From assembly GCA_047967505.1 (NCBI GenBank), contig CM106538.1: a DNA stretch of 64,000 bases; one strand, written 5' to 3'. Within the stretch, counting starts at the first letter, position 1; the number at the start of each line of letters is the position of its first letter. Under the pieces are notes generated by a model that saw only the letters and a list, made by a program, of their open reading frames with translations, ran no database searches and was not told where the DNA came from. The position numbers and the translations under genes are program-made. Source of the DNA: Dipteris shenzhenensis. Its lineage: Eukaryota; Polypodiophyta; Polypodiopsida; Gleicheniales. Below are positions 42,420 through 55,464 of this stretch, one piece after another.

Positions 42420-44960
42420 GGTGGGAACAAAGTGGTTTCGTGAAAGGCAGGGACATATTCGCAAGAACATACTCAACGTGTCAGTTGCCATCAACTATGC
42501 CCTTGATAAAGGTCATGAAGTTTTATTGTTCGAAGAGGACGGTGTGAGGTGGGAGTTTCTTCTCACGGTCCTTAATAGTTCCTTAATAGGCTGGGGTTCA
42601 AGGATGAATTCCAACGAAAGTGGCCGATCTATTCAAAAATGGGACAGCGATCCTACGTGACAATGGAGGTATTGTAGGCAGATTTGAATCAAGAATATCT
42701 CAACGACAAGGGTGTTGCTGGCACCCTTACTGTTCCGCTTAAAGGAGCTCCCCACGTCTCACTAGACGCTAGGGATGCTGCTGGGCTAGCGGTAGGCTCT
42801 AGGAGCCAATTCATGTCCCCCCCTATCTGCTGCTGAGTGTCCCATCCTGGTTGCACCAACCGGTTCAAACTACCTTTGATGCCTCTGCATACGCGCTAGT
42901 GGCGAGAGGGGCAAGAAGGTGGTAGCAATCTCTCAAGCCATCAACCGGCTGCACCAGTCCACAGCATTCCAATGCTAGGCTGGAATCGGCATTTGTCAAC
43001 CTGCTGGGTTGGCAGTCCACTACCAGGGGAAGCGGGAAGCTCAACATTAAGGCATCATGGGGATGTAGAACTCCCATGCCAGTGGGGCTGCTCCAGGCCT
43101 ACTAGCCTACATGGGGAGCTCCTCTTATGAGCATGATCAAAAGCGAGTCAAATGCTGGGAACATCCGCGAGATCTCCCTACTGTCAAGATAGCATCGCCA
43201 TTGTAACAATTTGCATACGACACCACGGCGTTCTCTTAGGAGGACCATAGTACTGTATACTGGTGGTTAATGGAGATTTCGAGGAAATTTTGCATGGCCT
43301 ATGGTTCCAAGTGCAGCTGGCAGAAAACCTTTATGCACAGGACTGAGAGTGACCGCCCACTAGGTGCAGGAGTGATGTTGTGTAAAAGGTTCAAATGGTT
43401 CATGCAAAAATTCAAAGCCAAGTTGAAGGCTTGGAGTGGGATTTGCCTAGGGTGGAATGGGCTGTTCATAGCCACATATATGGCCTCGATTTGGAACTTC
43501 AACAGAACTCAATAGCAAGATATAAAATGCCTTTTTGGTGGCTTGCTATGAACCGATGAGGGGAACAAAAGAAATATATAAAACGCCTTTTTCATGCCTT
43601 CCTATGAACCGAGGAGGGGAACAAAAGAAAGATGCACTTTGTTTCTTGTGAACTCCTCAAGGCCCCAAAATTGCAAGGGGAGTTGCGCCTCCCATACATC
43701 AGAGTGAGGAACTTCTCCTTACTCAGCAAATTGTTGCCACATCTATTTAAAGGGCAGTTGGCCCTAGGGCAAGATCTCTATAGCCTTCATAGAAAATGAA
43801 AAAAGGAGGCCAATTGGATCTTGACCAGGCCTCCCCTAGTATGATAGATTGTGTTCTGACTTTTCCATTTGGATTGTAGGGTCGGACCTAGTTGCAAGAC
43901 TTGTTCAAGCTAAAAAGGCCAATTTCTCCTTAATGAAGTGGAAGAGTAGAAAGGGTTTGAGGGGAGATGCAAGCCTATTGGAGAGTATTTGGCGAAGCAA
44001 GGCCATTGACCAAAATAGTGAATCCATGACATCATCAATGCTTGGAGCCTGTATAAGAAAGGTCTAAGAAAGTGGACAGACTTGTGGAACAACCACAGTG
44101 CAAACGGGTATTCCTTAAAAGACCTACAGTAGCAACTCATCCTCACAGACGAAGAGTCACAGACCTACTTCGTGCCACATTGGAATGTATCCCCAATACA
44201 TGGCCAACCAATTACATTGTCTTCCCAGTGTACGATAGTAAACTTAAATGGGAAATGGGCCCTTAGGAGAAGTCTAGGATGGTGGAAGGCTCAACTGCAA
44301 AACTTTGGAAGGGCTATGTTGTAGGGAAGGCAATTTTTTTAATTTGGGAAACCATGAATCAACAACTATAGGAAAGGGGTAAATTGGTCAAACGCATTCA
44401 GTTTAATCTGGTTTATCCGTTATGTGGAAAATCAATTGAATTTGTCACACATGTGTTTTGGAATAGCATGGTGGCCAAGGACGTCTAGCATAAGTTGGAG
44501 TCAACAGTTCGGTTGTCCAGCCTAATGTCCCATTTTTTCTTAGGCTCATAATGGAGGACCCTGCTCTTGGGTGACATATTTAGATTCCCGTCCATTCTAG
44601 CTACTAGATGGCCATAACTATGTGCATTAGTAATATTGGTGGTTTGGGACTTTAGGAATAGGATGATCTTTCAGCATCTAGTGTAGTTGTGCTATCAAGA
44701 ATTGGGTATCATAGCTTTGGTTAAAAGAAACCTCCAGGATTTGAGCTAGATCATAAGGGCAAAGAACCCAGTAGTTAGTCAAACTGTGCTCAAAGTCAAA
44801 GCTAACCTATCCCCTAGATAGAGGTCCCCTCTGCTACGTGTAGCGCAGGCCAAGGTTGGCTTGCCCCAATTTGGTTAGTTTTTGTAAGGGTCTTGTTTTT
44901 GTGGGGGAAGACCACCTCATTAATAAAATTTGGCATTTATCATTTTATTTTTTAAAAAGA
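42420..44960 (+). pseudogene. LINE remnant
   Basis: Fragments in shifting frames: TGFVKGRDIFA near 42.43 kb (RT block), FCMAYGSKCSWQKT near 43.3 kb (post-palm region), LPYIRVRNFSLLSKLLP near 43.7 kb, and a zf-RVT-like piece near 44.4 kb (YPLCGKSIEFVTHVFWNSMV). A terminus with TTAATAAAATTTGGC and an A-rich run lies near 44.92-44.96 kb. Order and spacing match a plant L1-like ORF2. Heavily decayed, with the YADD box not found. Confidence 0.75.
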
Positions 44961-45933
44961 AAGGCCAGACATATGTGGCATATGCATTACTATGTTAGAA
45001 AATCAAGCGAAAAGCATGGCATCCTTGTGCCAAGCATATGCATACTAAATGCATTAATATTATACAAATTAAGATACTCTATTGCTATAAATAAAGATTG
45101 TATTAACACTATACTACCTCTTCATGTAATCAAGATATGGTGCTAACCAAGGCAAATGACAAACTTAATACTTAGGCCTTCCCTCATTGGACATCAATTC
45201 ATAGTAATGTAGTTCAATTTTTGATGTCTTGAATTCATGATTAAATGGTGTGCCTAGGAGCATTAAGTGGGAAACTGTGTGAAGGATTTGCATATGGCAA
45301 GGACAAAAGGAACCAATTCCTATCAAAGGACAAACTAATGGACGATCCATTGTGTCGAAAAATAACAATCAACCTACCACTCCTGGATCAGGCAGCAAAA
45401 TCTTTTTTAAAGGTATAGCACACAATGAAAACTCTCTGGAACTATGTTGACTAATAACAATGCGCACACAATTACCAAGTCTTTACAATCACAAGTCTTC
45501 ATACCAAAAATTCCTTGCTCATCTAGGAGCTTCAAGACTTCAACAAATACTAGAATATACAATAGTTTTAACTAGCTATACTCAATGACTACACAATGGG
45601 GATATGGGCAAAGATCATGCGTGCCTCCATTGAGGGATTCAATTAGATTATGTGCCCACAATGTGAGTTTTCTCTTTTAGAGGGGACTACATCACCTTGA
45701 TGTAGTGTCCATTCCTTTTATTCTCATTGTGTGACTACTTCACATTGTTGCAGCATCTTATGATCTTATTCCTAATGTGTGACTACTTCATGCCATTGTA
45801 GAGTGCTACCATCCCATTTCTATTCATGACTACTTCACATCCTCGTGGTTCCTAGACATCTCGTCTTTGGACTTGACTTGCAACTACTACATGTCACTAA
45901 GTTTTGTCTCTAGACTCGAGTAGCATTTCTTTC
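44961..45933. other. Anonymous AT-rich DNA
   Basis: No gene recognised. Recurrent ACTACTTCACAT motifs from 45.73 kb grade into the tandem repeat that follows. Confidence 0.4.
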
Positions 45934-46187
45934 ACATCGCTCAAGCTTGTATTAGCCTTCACCTCCTTCACAATGCCCATTGCACAACTATGTCACATTG
46001 CTTCAGCTCGTGGACATTTGCTCGGCTATGCTATGTGACTATGTTACATCGTTCCTTGTTCACATTGCTCAAGCGTGTATTAGCCTTCACCTCCTTCACA
46101 ATGCCATTGTGCAATTATGCCACGTTGCTTTAGCTCCTAGACATTTGGCTCGGCTATGTTATGTGATTATGTTACATCGTCTAAGTG
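45934..46187. repeat. Tandem duplication, about 127-bp unit
   Basis: Copies 45934-46060 and 46061-46187 share TGTATTAGCCTTCACCTCCT and CGGCTATG(C/T)TATGTGA blocks with about 10% differences by eye. Confidence 0.85.
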
Positions 46188-46451
46188 TGTAGCATCTCCA
46201 TGCCACAAATTGTCACACATCCATTACTAATATCAAGCCAGCTCCCCTCTCCATCATCCTAAGATTTAGTAGTGGCTCTAGTCTATGGTTGGAATCTAAT
46301 TTTTCTCTGGAAATCGGGGTGATTAGTATTTAACTTATAATTGGATAGTCTGTTAATTACAGTAGGTGGCAATGTCATTTGATGGTGGTGGATATTGGCA
46401 AGTCCATAGAGCTCGGATTATGCCTTGGTGCCATATGGGCCCAAGTAGTTA

Positions 46452-46455
<4 letters not shown>

Positions 46456-46492
<37 letters not shown>

Positions 46493-46504
46493 TGTGTGTG
46501 TGTG
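46456..46504. repeat. Compound (GA)n(GT)n microsatellite
   Basis: About 17 GA units followed by about 7 TG units. A TATA-like GTATAAAAGG lies about 45 bp further on, without a recognisable gene after it. Confidence 0.9.
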
Positions 46505-47249
46505 CTACAAGGAATAGGGTTGGCCCTCCCTTCAAAAGGTGACATGTATAAAAGGCCAAGAGATTGACTTTGGTCTTCATTGTTGGATGAACAAGTTTGG
46601 AATACAAGCTCACTCTTCTCTTCCAAGAGTGTTTTTGGGTGTGCTGTTGTTTCCTTTGTAGTGCCAACACATTAGAGTGGCGAATTTAAGCCAAAACCTT
46701 TCAATAATGAAATCCATATATATTGTATCAGTTTTGGTCTTCGTCCTTTAATCGATCGAAGCCTCACTGGAATTTCCATCATGAGTATGATTCTCATCCT
46801 CTCAATCATCCGTGGCTAGGTCTTGCATGTCTTCACCATGTAGATTGAGCTCCCTGAAGTCAGTGTTTGAGAAACCCTCTGAGGAACTCAAGCTATCTTC
46901 ATGGGGTTATCGAAAGTGCTAGCTTCCAACCCATCTATTTCTTGATCTTCCATTTCATTCTCTATTTCCACGTCATGAAAGACATGTCTGTTTCTAGGTG
47001 CCATGATATGTTCATCCACCTAAGACAAAAATCCATGATATGTTCATCCAAGCTTTAATAAAGTGGAAGGAGAAATAATATCGATAAAAGAAAAATGCTT
47101 ACTTGCAAAAAGTTGGCCATGACTCCTTGATCAAATGTGTTGCAATTTACATCAATTTTCTCTACTCTATATTGATTACCATACGCCCATATTGCATTGA
47201 ACGAATGGTACTATAAAGGTAATGGATTCTCCTTGTTAATATATACAAA

Positions 47250-48110
47250 AAGTTTATAAATGAATGTAAATAAACCCAACATGATGATATACCTTTAGAT
47301 CACAACCTCGTGCAAATTCCTCCTTCGTATCTATCACAATCTCCCCTTTTCCAGTGGCATCTTCAAGAGTGTCTTCTAACCAATCAGTAGTGCATTTAGC
47401 AGGCATTTTTGCTAACGCTGGGGGATACTTCTTACCTCTATTGGCCCTTCGCCATGCTTTTCTATCCTCCTCTCTTTTTGCTCTTTCTTCTTCATATCGT
47501 TTGATCCATTTCTCCACGTAAAGACAAAAGGTGTTGACTTTGAGTCGCAAGGAGACACTCATTTTCTTTTGCTTTCCCTTCCCTTGTCCAATCTCTCCTA
47601 CAACGTGTGGGTCATCACTATCATTCCAAAGTTAAGGCATGTCTAACATGAGTTGTGCAAGAAACTCTGTCATGTAAAACATTGACTCTTGCACGAACCA
47701 TCCTTTTGCCATGCTTCCCTCTAGTCTAGCTTTTTGTCTTACATACCCTTTCAACACCTTCATAAATCGTTCCAAGAAAAACATCCATCGGCTATGTAAA
47801 GTGCCTGTATATGCCACTTCATCAACCAAGTTCACAAGTAGATGCAATTGGATGTCCATGACACTTGTTGGAAATGCCTTTTCAATCAAACATACAGCTT
47901 TAATGGAAACAATTCTTGATTTCTTTTAATGATATCATCCTGCATGATAACCATTGGTAAGCAATGTAACTAACTTTTACAATGAGAAGAGAAATTAGAC
48001 ATGCATTAGCAAACCCATTGACATACCTCACAAATACACTGAGCTTGTTGATGGCATTTGGTGCATCTTTAGTACTGCATCCCCGTAAAGCAATTGGAAG
48101 TACATACTAT
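47250..48110 (-). pseudogene. CACTA (En/Spm) TNP2-like transposase remnant
   Basis: The exon-like piece at about 48110-48020 reads YVLPIALRGCSTKDAPNAIN, KLSVFVR, followed by a GTATGT donor. A second piece, 47889-47632, reads MIEKAFPTSVMDIQLHLLVN, LVDEVAYTGTLHSRWMFFLE, FMKVLKGYVRQKARLEGSMA. This matches the DUF4218 region typical of plant CACTA transposases. Downstream, 47562-47254 is a Lys/Arg/Glu-rich frame (YEEERAKREEDRKAWRR) that may be the C-terminal part. CACTA termini were not located. Confidence 0.75.
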
Positions 48111-50967
48111 AGTAACAATCATGTGTTAGCAAAATTGAAACAAGAGTTCAAAAATGTTTCCAAATCTGCAAGTGGTAAAATGAGAGAGTTATTTTCCTCT
48201 AGCCCCTTAAATCTGCCTCTGCCATTGAAAAATTGGGTTGCTAGGCCAATTCTCCTTCAATTGAGCAAAGCTTGCAATCACAAAGGTGGCCTCCCTTGGG
48301 GATAATTGAAATTGTGCAGCGATCTCTGGTAGGCTGAGCCAACTACGCTCATCCCAAATACTGAGCCAAGAAGACATCCCTCTTTCAGAATATGACAAGG
48401 CAGCAATAGATGAAGGGAGACCAGTTGGGTGAGAGGCAAAGGGAAAGAGAAAGATAGGGCATCGTGAGAGGCGAAGGAAATCTAGGCGTAATCATGAAGA
48501 GAAAGAGAGAGAGAGGGAGAGAAAGGGAGAGGCAAAGGGAGGCAAAGAGAGGAGAGAGGGCATCGGCATTATATAGTGGCTTAGGGTGGCAACTATGGAA
48601 GCCCCTGGAGTCCATGATCTCGAATCTTTCACGGCATTATTTCACAAACTTACGTTAATTGAGTCTCACCCATCATGCCTCGTGAAACTAATTAATGATT
48701 TTTATTTTTGGAACGTTAGGGGGCCCTCTTAAAGTAGTTTGCATTGAGCACACTAGACAATAAAGAATGGCTCTCATATCAACAAAGCGAAAATTTCACT
48801 AGGGGTACCAAAGGAGATGTGACAACCTCACCCTTAGATTATGACAACGCTTAAACCCCCTCTCAAGTTATCCTTCTATCATAGCATTCATTTAAGGCCC
48901 TTGCTGCTTGCACAAATCCCATAATAAGAGAACGTAAAATAAATGCTATAGCTTTGAATTTGGCATGCCAAAAAGAGCTTTGCTGATAATGGTCTGACAT
49001 CTAGACTACATGTAAGAACCGGCTTCCAAAGTTTCTGCCTCAAAAGACTTCGCCAAGACATCTGCCTCAAGGTTTGGAATGGTTTTGTTTGCAAGAGTTG
49101 AGGAATTGGTTTAGAATGCATTGAAGTCTTCAAGGAGGCCATCTCTCCACCCTGCAACCATTTGTTGTAGCTCAATAGTATCAGGAGGATCTCCACCTTC
49201 TAATTAATCCCAGATGATCTAAGAAATCAGCCCAATCTTGGGTTATATATTGTCACTGAAACATGCAAAATATCATCATCTCTGCATTTTTGTGGAGAAA
49301 GTGCAGCCAAGCTAGCAAGACTTCAGCTCAGGGATGATATTGGCTGAAAATCTAGGTACTGCTGGTGATCAAATTTAATGAGGACGGTAGATAGATTGAG
49401 CACATGAGAGGTTTCTGATTGCAATCCGGCAAGGCTCGAGTTATCAGAATCAGGGGCACATGCAAGTTAAATTCTGTCAGAAGCTTGCTGGACCCTACTG
49501 AAGTTATTAGGGGCATATATAATCTGATTGCCTAGTTCTCCATTCTCCCCTCCTACCAGACCTTACTTGATAATGCAGTCCATTTGCATCAGTCACGCAT
49601 TTGATTTTCTTTTTTGCTTGAACCTTGCCAAAAGGCATCCATGTGCTGAGGGTGAGAGATGGGAAGTGAAGTGGGGGTGACAGAGGAGAGACACTATCAG
49701 GAGGAGGGGAGGAGGGAGGGATGGTGAAATAAGAAGGTGAGGGAAGAAGCTCAACAAGAAATAAAAGAGAGCTATAAATAATAGGAAAATTAGCATTGCT
49801 GGAGAGATTTGCAATAACTATAGAGATACCTTCCACCCCGCTAGGAGAGATTCACGCTAAATATAACCTTCCCCCCAAGGTAAGGGAATAAACTCCAACC
49901 AATCAAAATACATGTTTTTCTTGAAAATAAATTTCCATAATTTTCCCTTTTGAAAAATTACTAAGGTCTTCCCTCTAGGGAAGGCAAAATGCACGGTTTG
50001 TTATGAGAGCTACTAATAATCCATGGGATATTGACAGCCTATTTTGAAGAGAGACAACAATGTTCAGAGATAGAAATCCTTTGGGCTTCGTGTTTTAAGC
50101 CTTGAATTCGAGAGTTACCGCCTAATTTCAACAAATTATAAAGTTTTTCTTTTCAAATAATAGCTAGTCTAGAAAGGAGACATGTTCGGTGCATGAAGCA
50201 AAGGTATAAGCAATCAGAGGAATTAGAATGATAAACAATAAAGTAGAAATCCAATTTTTGAATTATAATAAACTATAATAGAAATAGAAAACAATAACAT
50301 CACAGAAACAAAGACAAAACAGTAACAAAATTATAAATAGGAACAAAATTAGAAACTAGAACTGAATTACAGCAAACAAAAATTGGCAGTCCGAAAATAG
50401 TAATGGTAAATTTAGTTTTTGATAGTTAAAAATGACATTTGATCATGTTGATGCAATTTTATGTGATGGTTCTACAGGATTTCTAGTTATTAATATTCAT
50501 GATGATCTTTTATGTGATGATACTTTACACGATGTTGGTCCTTCTAATGCTAATTTGCAACCAAACATTAGTTGAGATTGAGCAACAAGGATCACAAATG
50601 CTGCTCTCATATCACTTTCCAAATTTACTACATTTTTAATGCTATTTTTGATATCATAGGTTGCGTGCATAACTAGAAAACCATTGCAAATCTCACAGTA
50701 GTTGAATTTTTAGCAAAGTATTTAGCCAAAGATAAAAATAATTTCAAGGACTAAAACCTACGTGCTATTGTTTATTGTTCAACAATAATTTCTCTTGCAT
50801 GCTCTTTCAGACTCCAGAGTTCGAAGTTGAAGCTTTAAATCGCCTTGCTATTGTGGAGACACATAAATGTTTTTTAAATTTAAGAAACACAAGCATGAGA
50901 CACACAACAAGCAAAGACCTAGCTTGTTTAGCTCCCCCCCACAAATGGCTTGAATGGAGGAACAAAT
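48111..50967. other. Intergenic DNA
   Basis: No gene recognised. A purine-rich GAGAGGGAGA tract lies at about 48,430-48,560 and another GA-rich stretch near 49,660-49,760. The rest is AT-rich. Confidence 0.4.
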
Positions 50968-51010
50968 AAAGCAAGTTTGATGCACGCTAGCATGCTATCA
51001 AACTTGCTTT
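50968..51010. repeat. Short hairpin repeat, copy 1
   Basis: AAAGCAAGTTTGAT and ATCAAACTTGCTTT arms (14 bp, perfect) around a 15-base loop. First of four related copies at 51387, 52514 and 52729. Confidence 0.85.
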
Positions 51011-51386
51011 TTTAATTCCTATTGTTTGATTGAACTAAAATGAGAATCTCATAAAATGACAAGTGGAGGAATTGAGAGATATCACTTAATAACCACTCGA
51101 TCCTACAAAGAGCATTTAGCATGAGATGAGGAAAAAGTTGCCACAATGCCATGAGGCCTCAGGGGCAAGATTGCTTCCTCTAGATGAAGGAATTGAAGAA
51201 AGAAAAGAAAAACGAAGCCAACCAATTAATATATGTCCACAAGAGACAAGCTTGTACATCTAAGGCACACGAAGCTTGGAGAATAAAACAAAACACTTGG
51301 GGATGGCCCTTTTATACCTTTCCTTTTCTTACAAGAGGTGCTTCAAAGTTAATTACAGGTACCAAAAGTCTTGAAAGTAGGAATTA

Positions 51387-51427
51387 AAAAAACAAGTTTG
51401 ATGGCATGCTATCAAGCTTGCTTTTTT
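51387..51427. repeat. Short hairpin repeat, copy 2
   Basis: AAAAAACAAGTTTGAT / ATCAAGCTTGCTTTTTT arms with an 8-base loop GGCATGCT; two mismatches in the stem. Confidence 0.8.
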
Positions 51428-51625
51428 AAATCTTGCATGACATAATTGTATTGCCTTTGGTGATAGTACAAATCCTCTACGTAAAAACTCCTCTGAAGAA
51501 TCAAGGATGCAATCTGTAAATCTAAAGAAGTGGGAAAGAGAGAGAGGGTACAAAAGCCAATGGGAGGGAAGGGGCTGAAAAATTCAAAAAATGCAATCTT
51601 TTGAGGGAAGAAAATAGCTTTGATG

Positions 51626-51668
51626 GGCTATGTTTTTGCAAATGGGCTATGTTTGCAAAAACATAGCC
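51626..51668. repeat. 17-bp perfect inverted repeat, 9-base loop
   Basis: GGCTATGTTTTTGCAAA ... TTTGCAAAAACATAGCC. The loop repeats the beginning of the arm (TGGGCTATG), suggesting it arose by local duplication and inversion. Confidence 0.9.
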
Positions 51669-52513
51669 TGCAAATGATAGATAACAACCTTAAAAGGATA
51701 ATTTCCCACTTCCACACTCTCTCTAAGTATTTGTCCAACAATCCTGCCAAGTTTTTCACACCTTCTCCCCTCCATCTTTTGGTTTCCTTGGCCATTTTTT
51801 TGTGCAGATGAAGCTGCCTTCATCAATTAGGATCCATCTCTATTGACTTGGAAATCATCATTTGGCACTCTCTTCCTTGCTTTAACACAATTCCTTTAAA
51901 CTTTCTCTACCTTGTACCTCTTTCCCTAAACAAATCCAAACGTTGTCCATGTGCCATTTTTCCTCTGCGTAGTTCTTAGAATACTTTTATTTATGCATAG
52001 CTTCATCAAAACTTTGGTTTCCTTTCCATCTTCTTAATAGTGGAGGGTTAAAACCAACTTCAATGAACCTTTGATGTGGCTTATCGACTTTGTGAGCATC
52101 CAAACGTATGCCCTTCTTGAATGTTATGCATTTCAATGCAATTTTGGAAAGATCACATCAGTAACCAAACTGCCCTTCTTGAATGTTATGCATTCTTGTG
52201 TAGTTCTGGAAAGACTACATCTATAACCAAACTATTATGCCAATTGTTCCATGTGATAGTGGAGATGACGCATTGAGCTATTCCAACTTAATCAACTACC
52301 TCCTCTTGTTTGCACACAATGTCTTGGATCCTTCTTCCTCATCCCTCCTCTCCTTTTTCTAATTGTCTTGCTCTTTCTTAGCCATACATAAGCTCAAGAC
52401 AACAACCATGGCCATAGGCTTTCCCTCCATAGCCATAGCTTGAAAGCAAAATACCTAAAACTATAGAAGATGGTGGATGCTTTCTTCCCCAACCATTTTT
52501 CAATAATGTATGA

Positions 52514-52779
52514 AAAAGCAAATTTGATGGCATGCCAACGTGCTATGAAACTTGCATCCTCTACACATTGCCCCTCCCTTATGAATATCCTCATAGGTTC
52601 TCCTCCTCCCTCAATCTTTTGTTTCCCCTTTTCCCAATTCATCTCCTCTCTCTCACTTCTCCTTCCTACGTCAATTGCAATGGTTTGCTTGGATACCTAG
52701 ATTCCATAATATATGAAAGGAAGATTGAAAAAAGCAAGTTTGATGGCATGCCAAGGTGCTATTATACTTGCATTTTTTA
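52514..52779. repeat. Short hairpin repeat, copies 3 and 4
   Basis: Copy 3 is 52514-52558 and copy 4 is 52729-52779. Both contain GCAA(A/G)TTTGATGGCATGCCAA and a decayed second arm (ATGAAACTTGC, TTATACTTGC). Confidence 0.75.
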
Positions 52780-52899
52780 TTCCAATTGTTTAAATAGGAA
52801 AAAAATCAAAGGGATGAAGGAAGTACAAAGCTACCAGACGGAGGAAGGGGAGAATTTTTATTCCATGATGCTCCCAAGCAATGGCTTTGGGTTTGGACC

Positions 52900-53240
52900 C
52901 AACTGAGGGATATCTATGTAGAGAGCGAGGGAGCCTGTAAAGCAAGAGGAAAGCTTGTAGAGACAAGGAGACGAGGGGGAGAAAGGGGGGAGCTTGCAAA
53001 GATGAGACAGGGGGGGGACCAATAGGGAGGGAGCAAGGAGAGAAAGCTTGAGGGGGAGGGAGAGCGGCAAGGAGGAGATGAGAGGGGAATGGAGAAAAGC
53101 ATGGAGGAAGTGAGCTTGCAGGGATGAAAAGGGGAGGGAGAGTGGAGGGAGATTGAAAGGGGAGGGAGAGTGGTAGGGGGGTAGGAAAGCTTGAGGAAGA
53201 GCGGTAGGGAGGAGGAAGGAAAGCTTGAGTGAGAATGCTT
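52900..53240. repeat. Purine-rich tract with repeated AGCTTG
   Basis: About 340 bp that is mostly G and A (GGGAGGGAGAG type), punctuated by six AGCTTG boxes at irregular spacing. Open frames on the minus strand are Pro/Ser/Leu low-complexity shadows. Confidence 0.7.
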
Positions 53241-54755
53241 ATTTCACCCCTACCAAACTTTACAAAATACATTCTCTCATTTTTTCACCGCTTTGCCCTC
53301 ATTAGTTACAAATGCAAACTAAAGGAGTTGAGGGGATCGATTTGATTACAGAACAAGCCACAAGTCACAAGTGGTAAATTCCTTTTAACCATAAGTCACA
53401 AGTGAACACCACCCATTTCTTTGTTTGGTAAACATGTCTAAAAAACTCAATGTCTAAAATTTAGTGAATTTGCAAACTTATGACCCTAAAACATATATAT
53501 TGTAAGAGTGCTCCACTACTTATATATTGTTAAAATCACATACTGTGAAGGGGATCGTTTATGTAATACAACCTACCATATGGAGGTGCATTGTTTTTGA
53601 AAGAGGGAGACATTAACAACGGACAATATTAAACAAACAATATTAAAGTTGGTAATCAATAGGAAACTAGCTTTCTTGTTTATGAACAAGAACTTGACTC
53701 CATAGGCTCCTTTGGTAATGCTCGAGACTATGTGTTACAAAAGTAACAGGGTTGGCAATCCATTGCCACATGCTCAAGACTGGATTCTTGCCTTGCCAAG
53801 AAGTATCGAACTGAGAAGATTGTTTGAAAAGGTGAAAAGTAGGAAATCCTCATTGAGTAGCCTGAAAAATATGAAGATGATCATTTAATTGAGTTGCCAA
53901 GTGTGGATGAGAAATAAAATAAAAGGAATAGAGCAGAGTAAGGATGGTCATCCACGGGTTACATATTCCACAACAACAGCAAATGACAATAAAAGCGAAC
54001 CTAATAATCAGTGAAAGGAAGCAATGCCTGAAGAATCTTTGAACAATCCTCATATCATTCAAGAATTTTGTGAGGTAGAAATTTGGATTCTGCTCTCGAG
54101 GCATTCCTAAAATTACAACCTGCAAATCATCATGCCAGATCCCCTGCCATGCCTATTCACATGGCCCACGCTTCCTGGAATCCCTTCTACTATTTATGAA
54201 TGTGTAAACTTTGTAAGTTCACACGAGAGCTAAGCAGTATATAATCAATCAGTAATATCTGTGGTCCATATGTAGAGATAGGTTTGCTATTACCCGTGTC
54301 CTTTTATAGGAAAATCTCTCTTAGTCACTGTGAACTCCAAGCTGTCAACCAGCATATGCAATGATCTCATTGGATGGCACCTCTCCCACCTGCACGTATC
54401 GAAGCTAACCTACCAATCATCCTGGCCCTTTCTGAAACTCAAGTTCGACACCTTTCTGGGAAGACATCATATCATCCTCTCCCATCTGCACAAAGATAAA
54501 CGTGGAGCCTTGAATCTGACAAATGGGTGTCCTAATAATGACAGTCCGTGTCATTTTCTTAAACCTGAATTCACACTCTTCCTTTTCCTAGGGAGAGGTC
54601 ATTCGTTGATGCCCTTTGCACCAGGTAGAAGCTGAGCATTTCATCTCGTGGATTGGTTTGTCTGATGATGAACACATCTGCCCTTTTCTCGAAACCAACC
54701 ACCCTTCCAAGGAGCCTTTCCATTTACCTTAGTGAACACACTGCCCACAGGCAAC
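53241..54755. other. Intergenic DNA
   Basis: No gene recognised on either strand. Short open frames do not resemble known families. Confidence 0.4.
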
Positions 54756-55270
54756 ATACAGTATTGTTGCCCGAGATGCACCTCATAATCAAATTGAGCA
54801 AAAACCAATCCATACTCCACAGTAGGGATTCTTGATTATAATTTGTCGACCTTCCATCTTAAATATGGCCATACTTGCATCATGGCAGTCAATATGAATG
54901 CAAGTCTACTTTGTGACACACATAGTGTCACCTAGCCACAAGCTACAGCCGGCTTCTCACACTGCCCATCAAAGTTCTCTTCTTTGTCTGTTGACATTGG
55001 TTTGACCAACAGGTCCAAATGCGGCCCATAACCTTCCTGTTTCATTGGTCTCTTTATGTCTTCGAGTAAGGAAAACAGTTTCCATTTTGTGTGTGGATCC
55101 CACAAGAAACTCCTGCACTTTGTTGTCAACCTCAATCCAGGCCCTTCCAGCCTGTTTCAATGCACCAGCACATTTTCTCAGCTCTTGTATTTGATGTACT
55201 TCCTCCCACATTTGAGCATCAGCATATATATTTGACATGATCATGTAAACAGCAGCAGTATTTGGATCCA
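54756..55270 (-). pseudogene. Tandem partial copy of the PPR gene 3' end
   Basis: This 515-bp segment repeats 55289-55816 at an offset of 533 bp. It contains the last ~115 codons of the PPR gene (IMSNIYADAQMWE(E/D)VHQI, WIEVDNKVQEFLVG) and the sequence after the stop. The copy has a frameshift near 55.09 kb, after which the other frame continues LLEDIKRPMKQEGYGPHLDL to CEKPAVACG. It lacks all repeats needed for function. Confidence 0.93.
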
Positions 55271-55464
55271 GCTCTGCATGCAGTTAATATACAGTATTGT
55301 CACCCGAGATGCACCTCATAATCAAATTGAGCAAAAACCAATCCATACTCCACAGTAGGGATTCTTGATTATAATTTGTCGACCTTCTATCTTAAATATG
55401 ATCATACTTGGATCATGGCAGTCAATATGAATGCAAATCTACTTTGTGACACAGATAGTGTTAT

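Noticed and set aside
52790-53272. 160-codon minus-strand Pro/Ser/Leu-rich frame
   Set aside because: Shadow of the purine-rich tract on the opposite strand.
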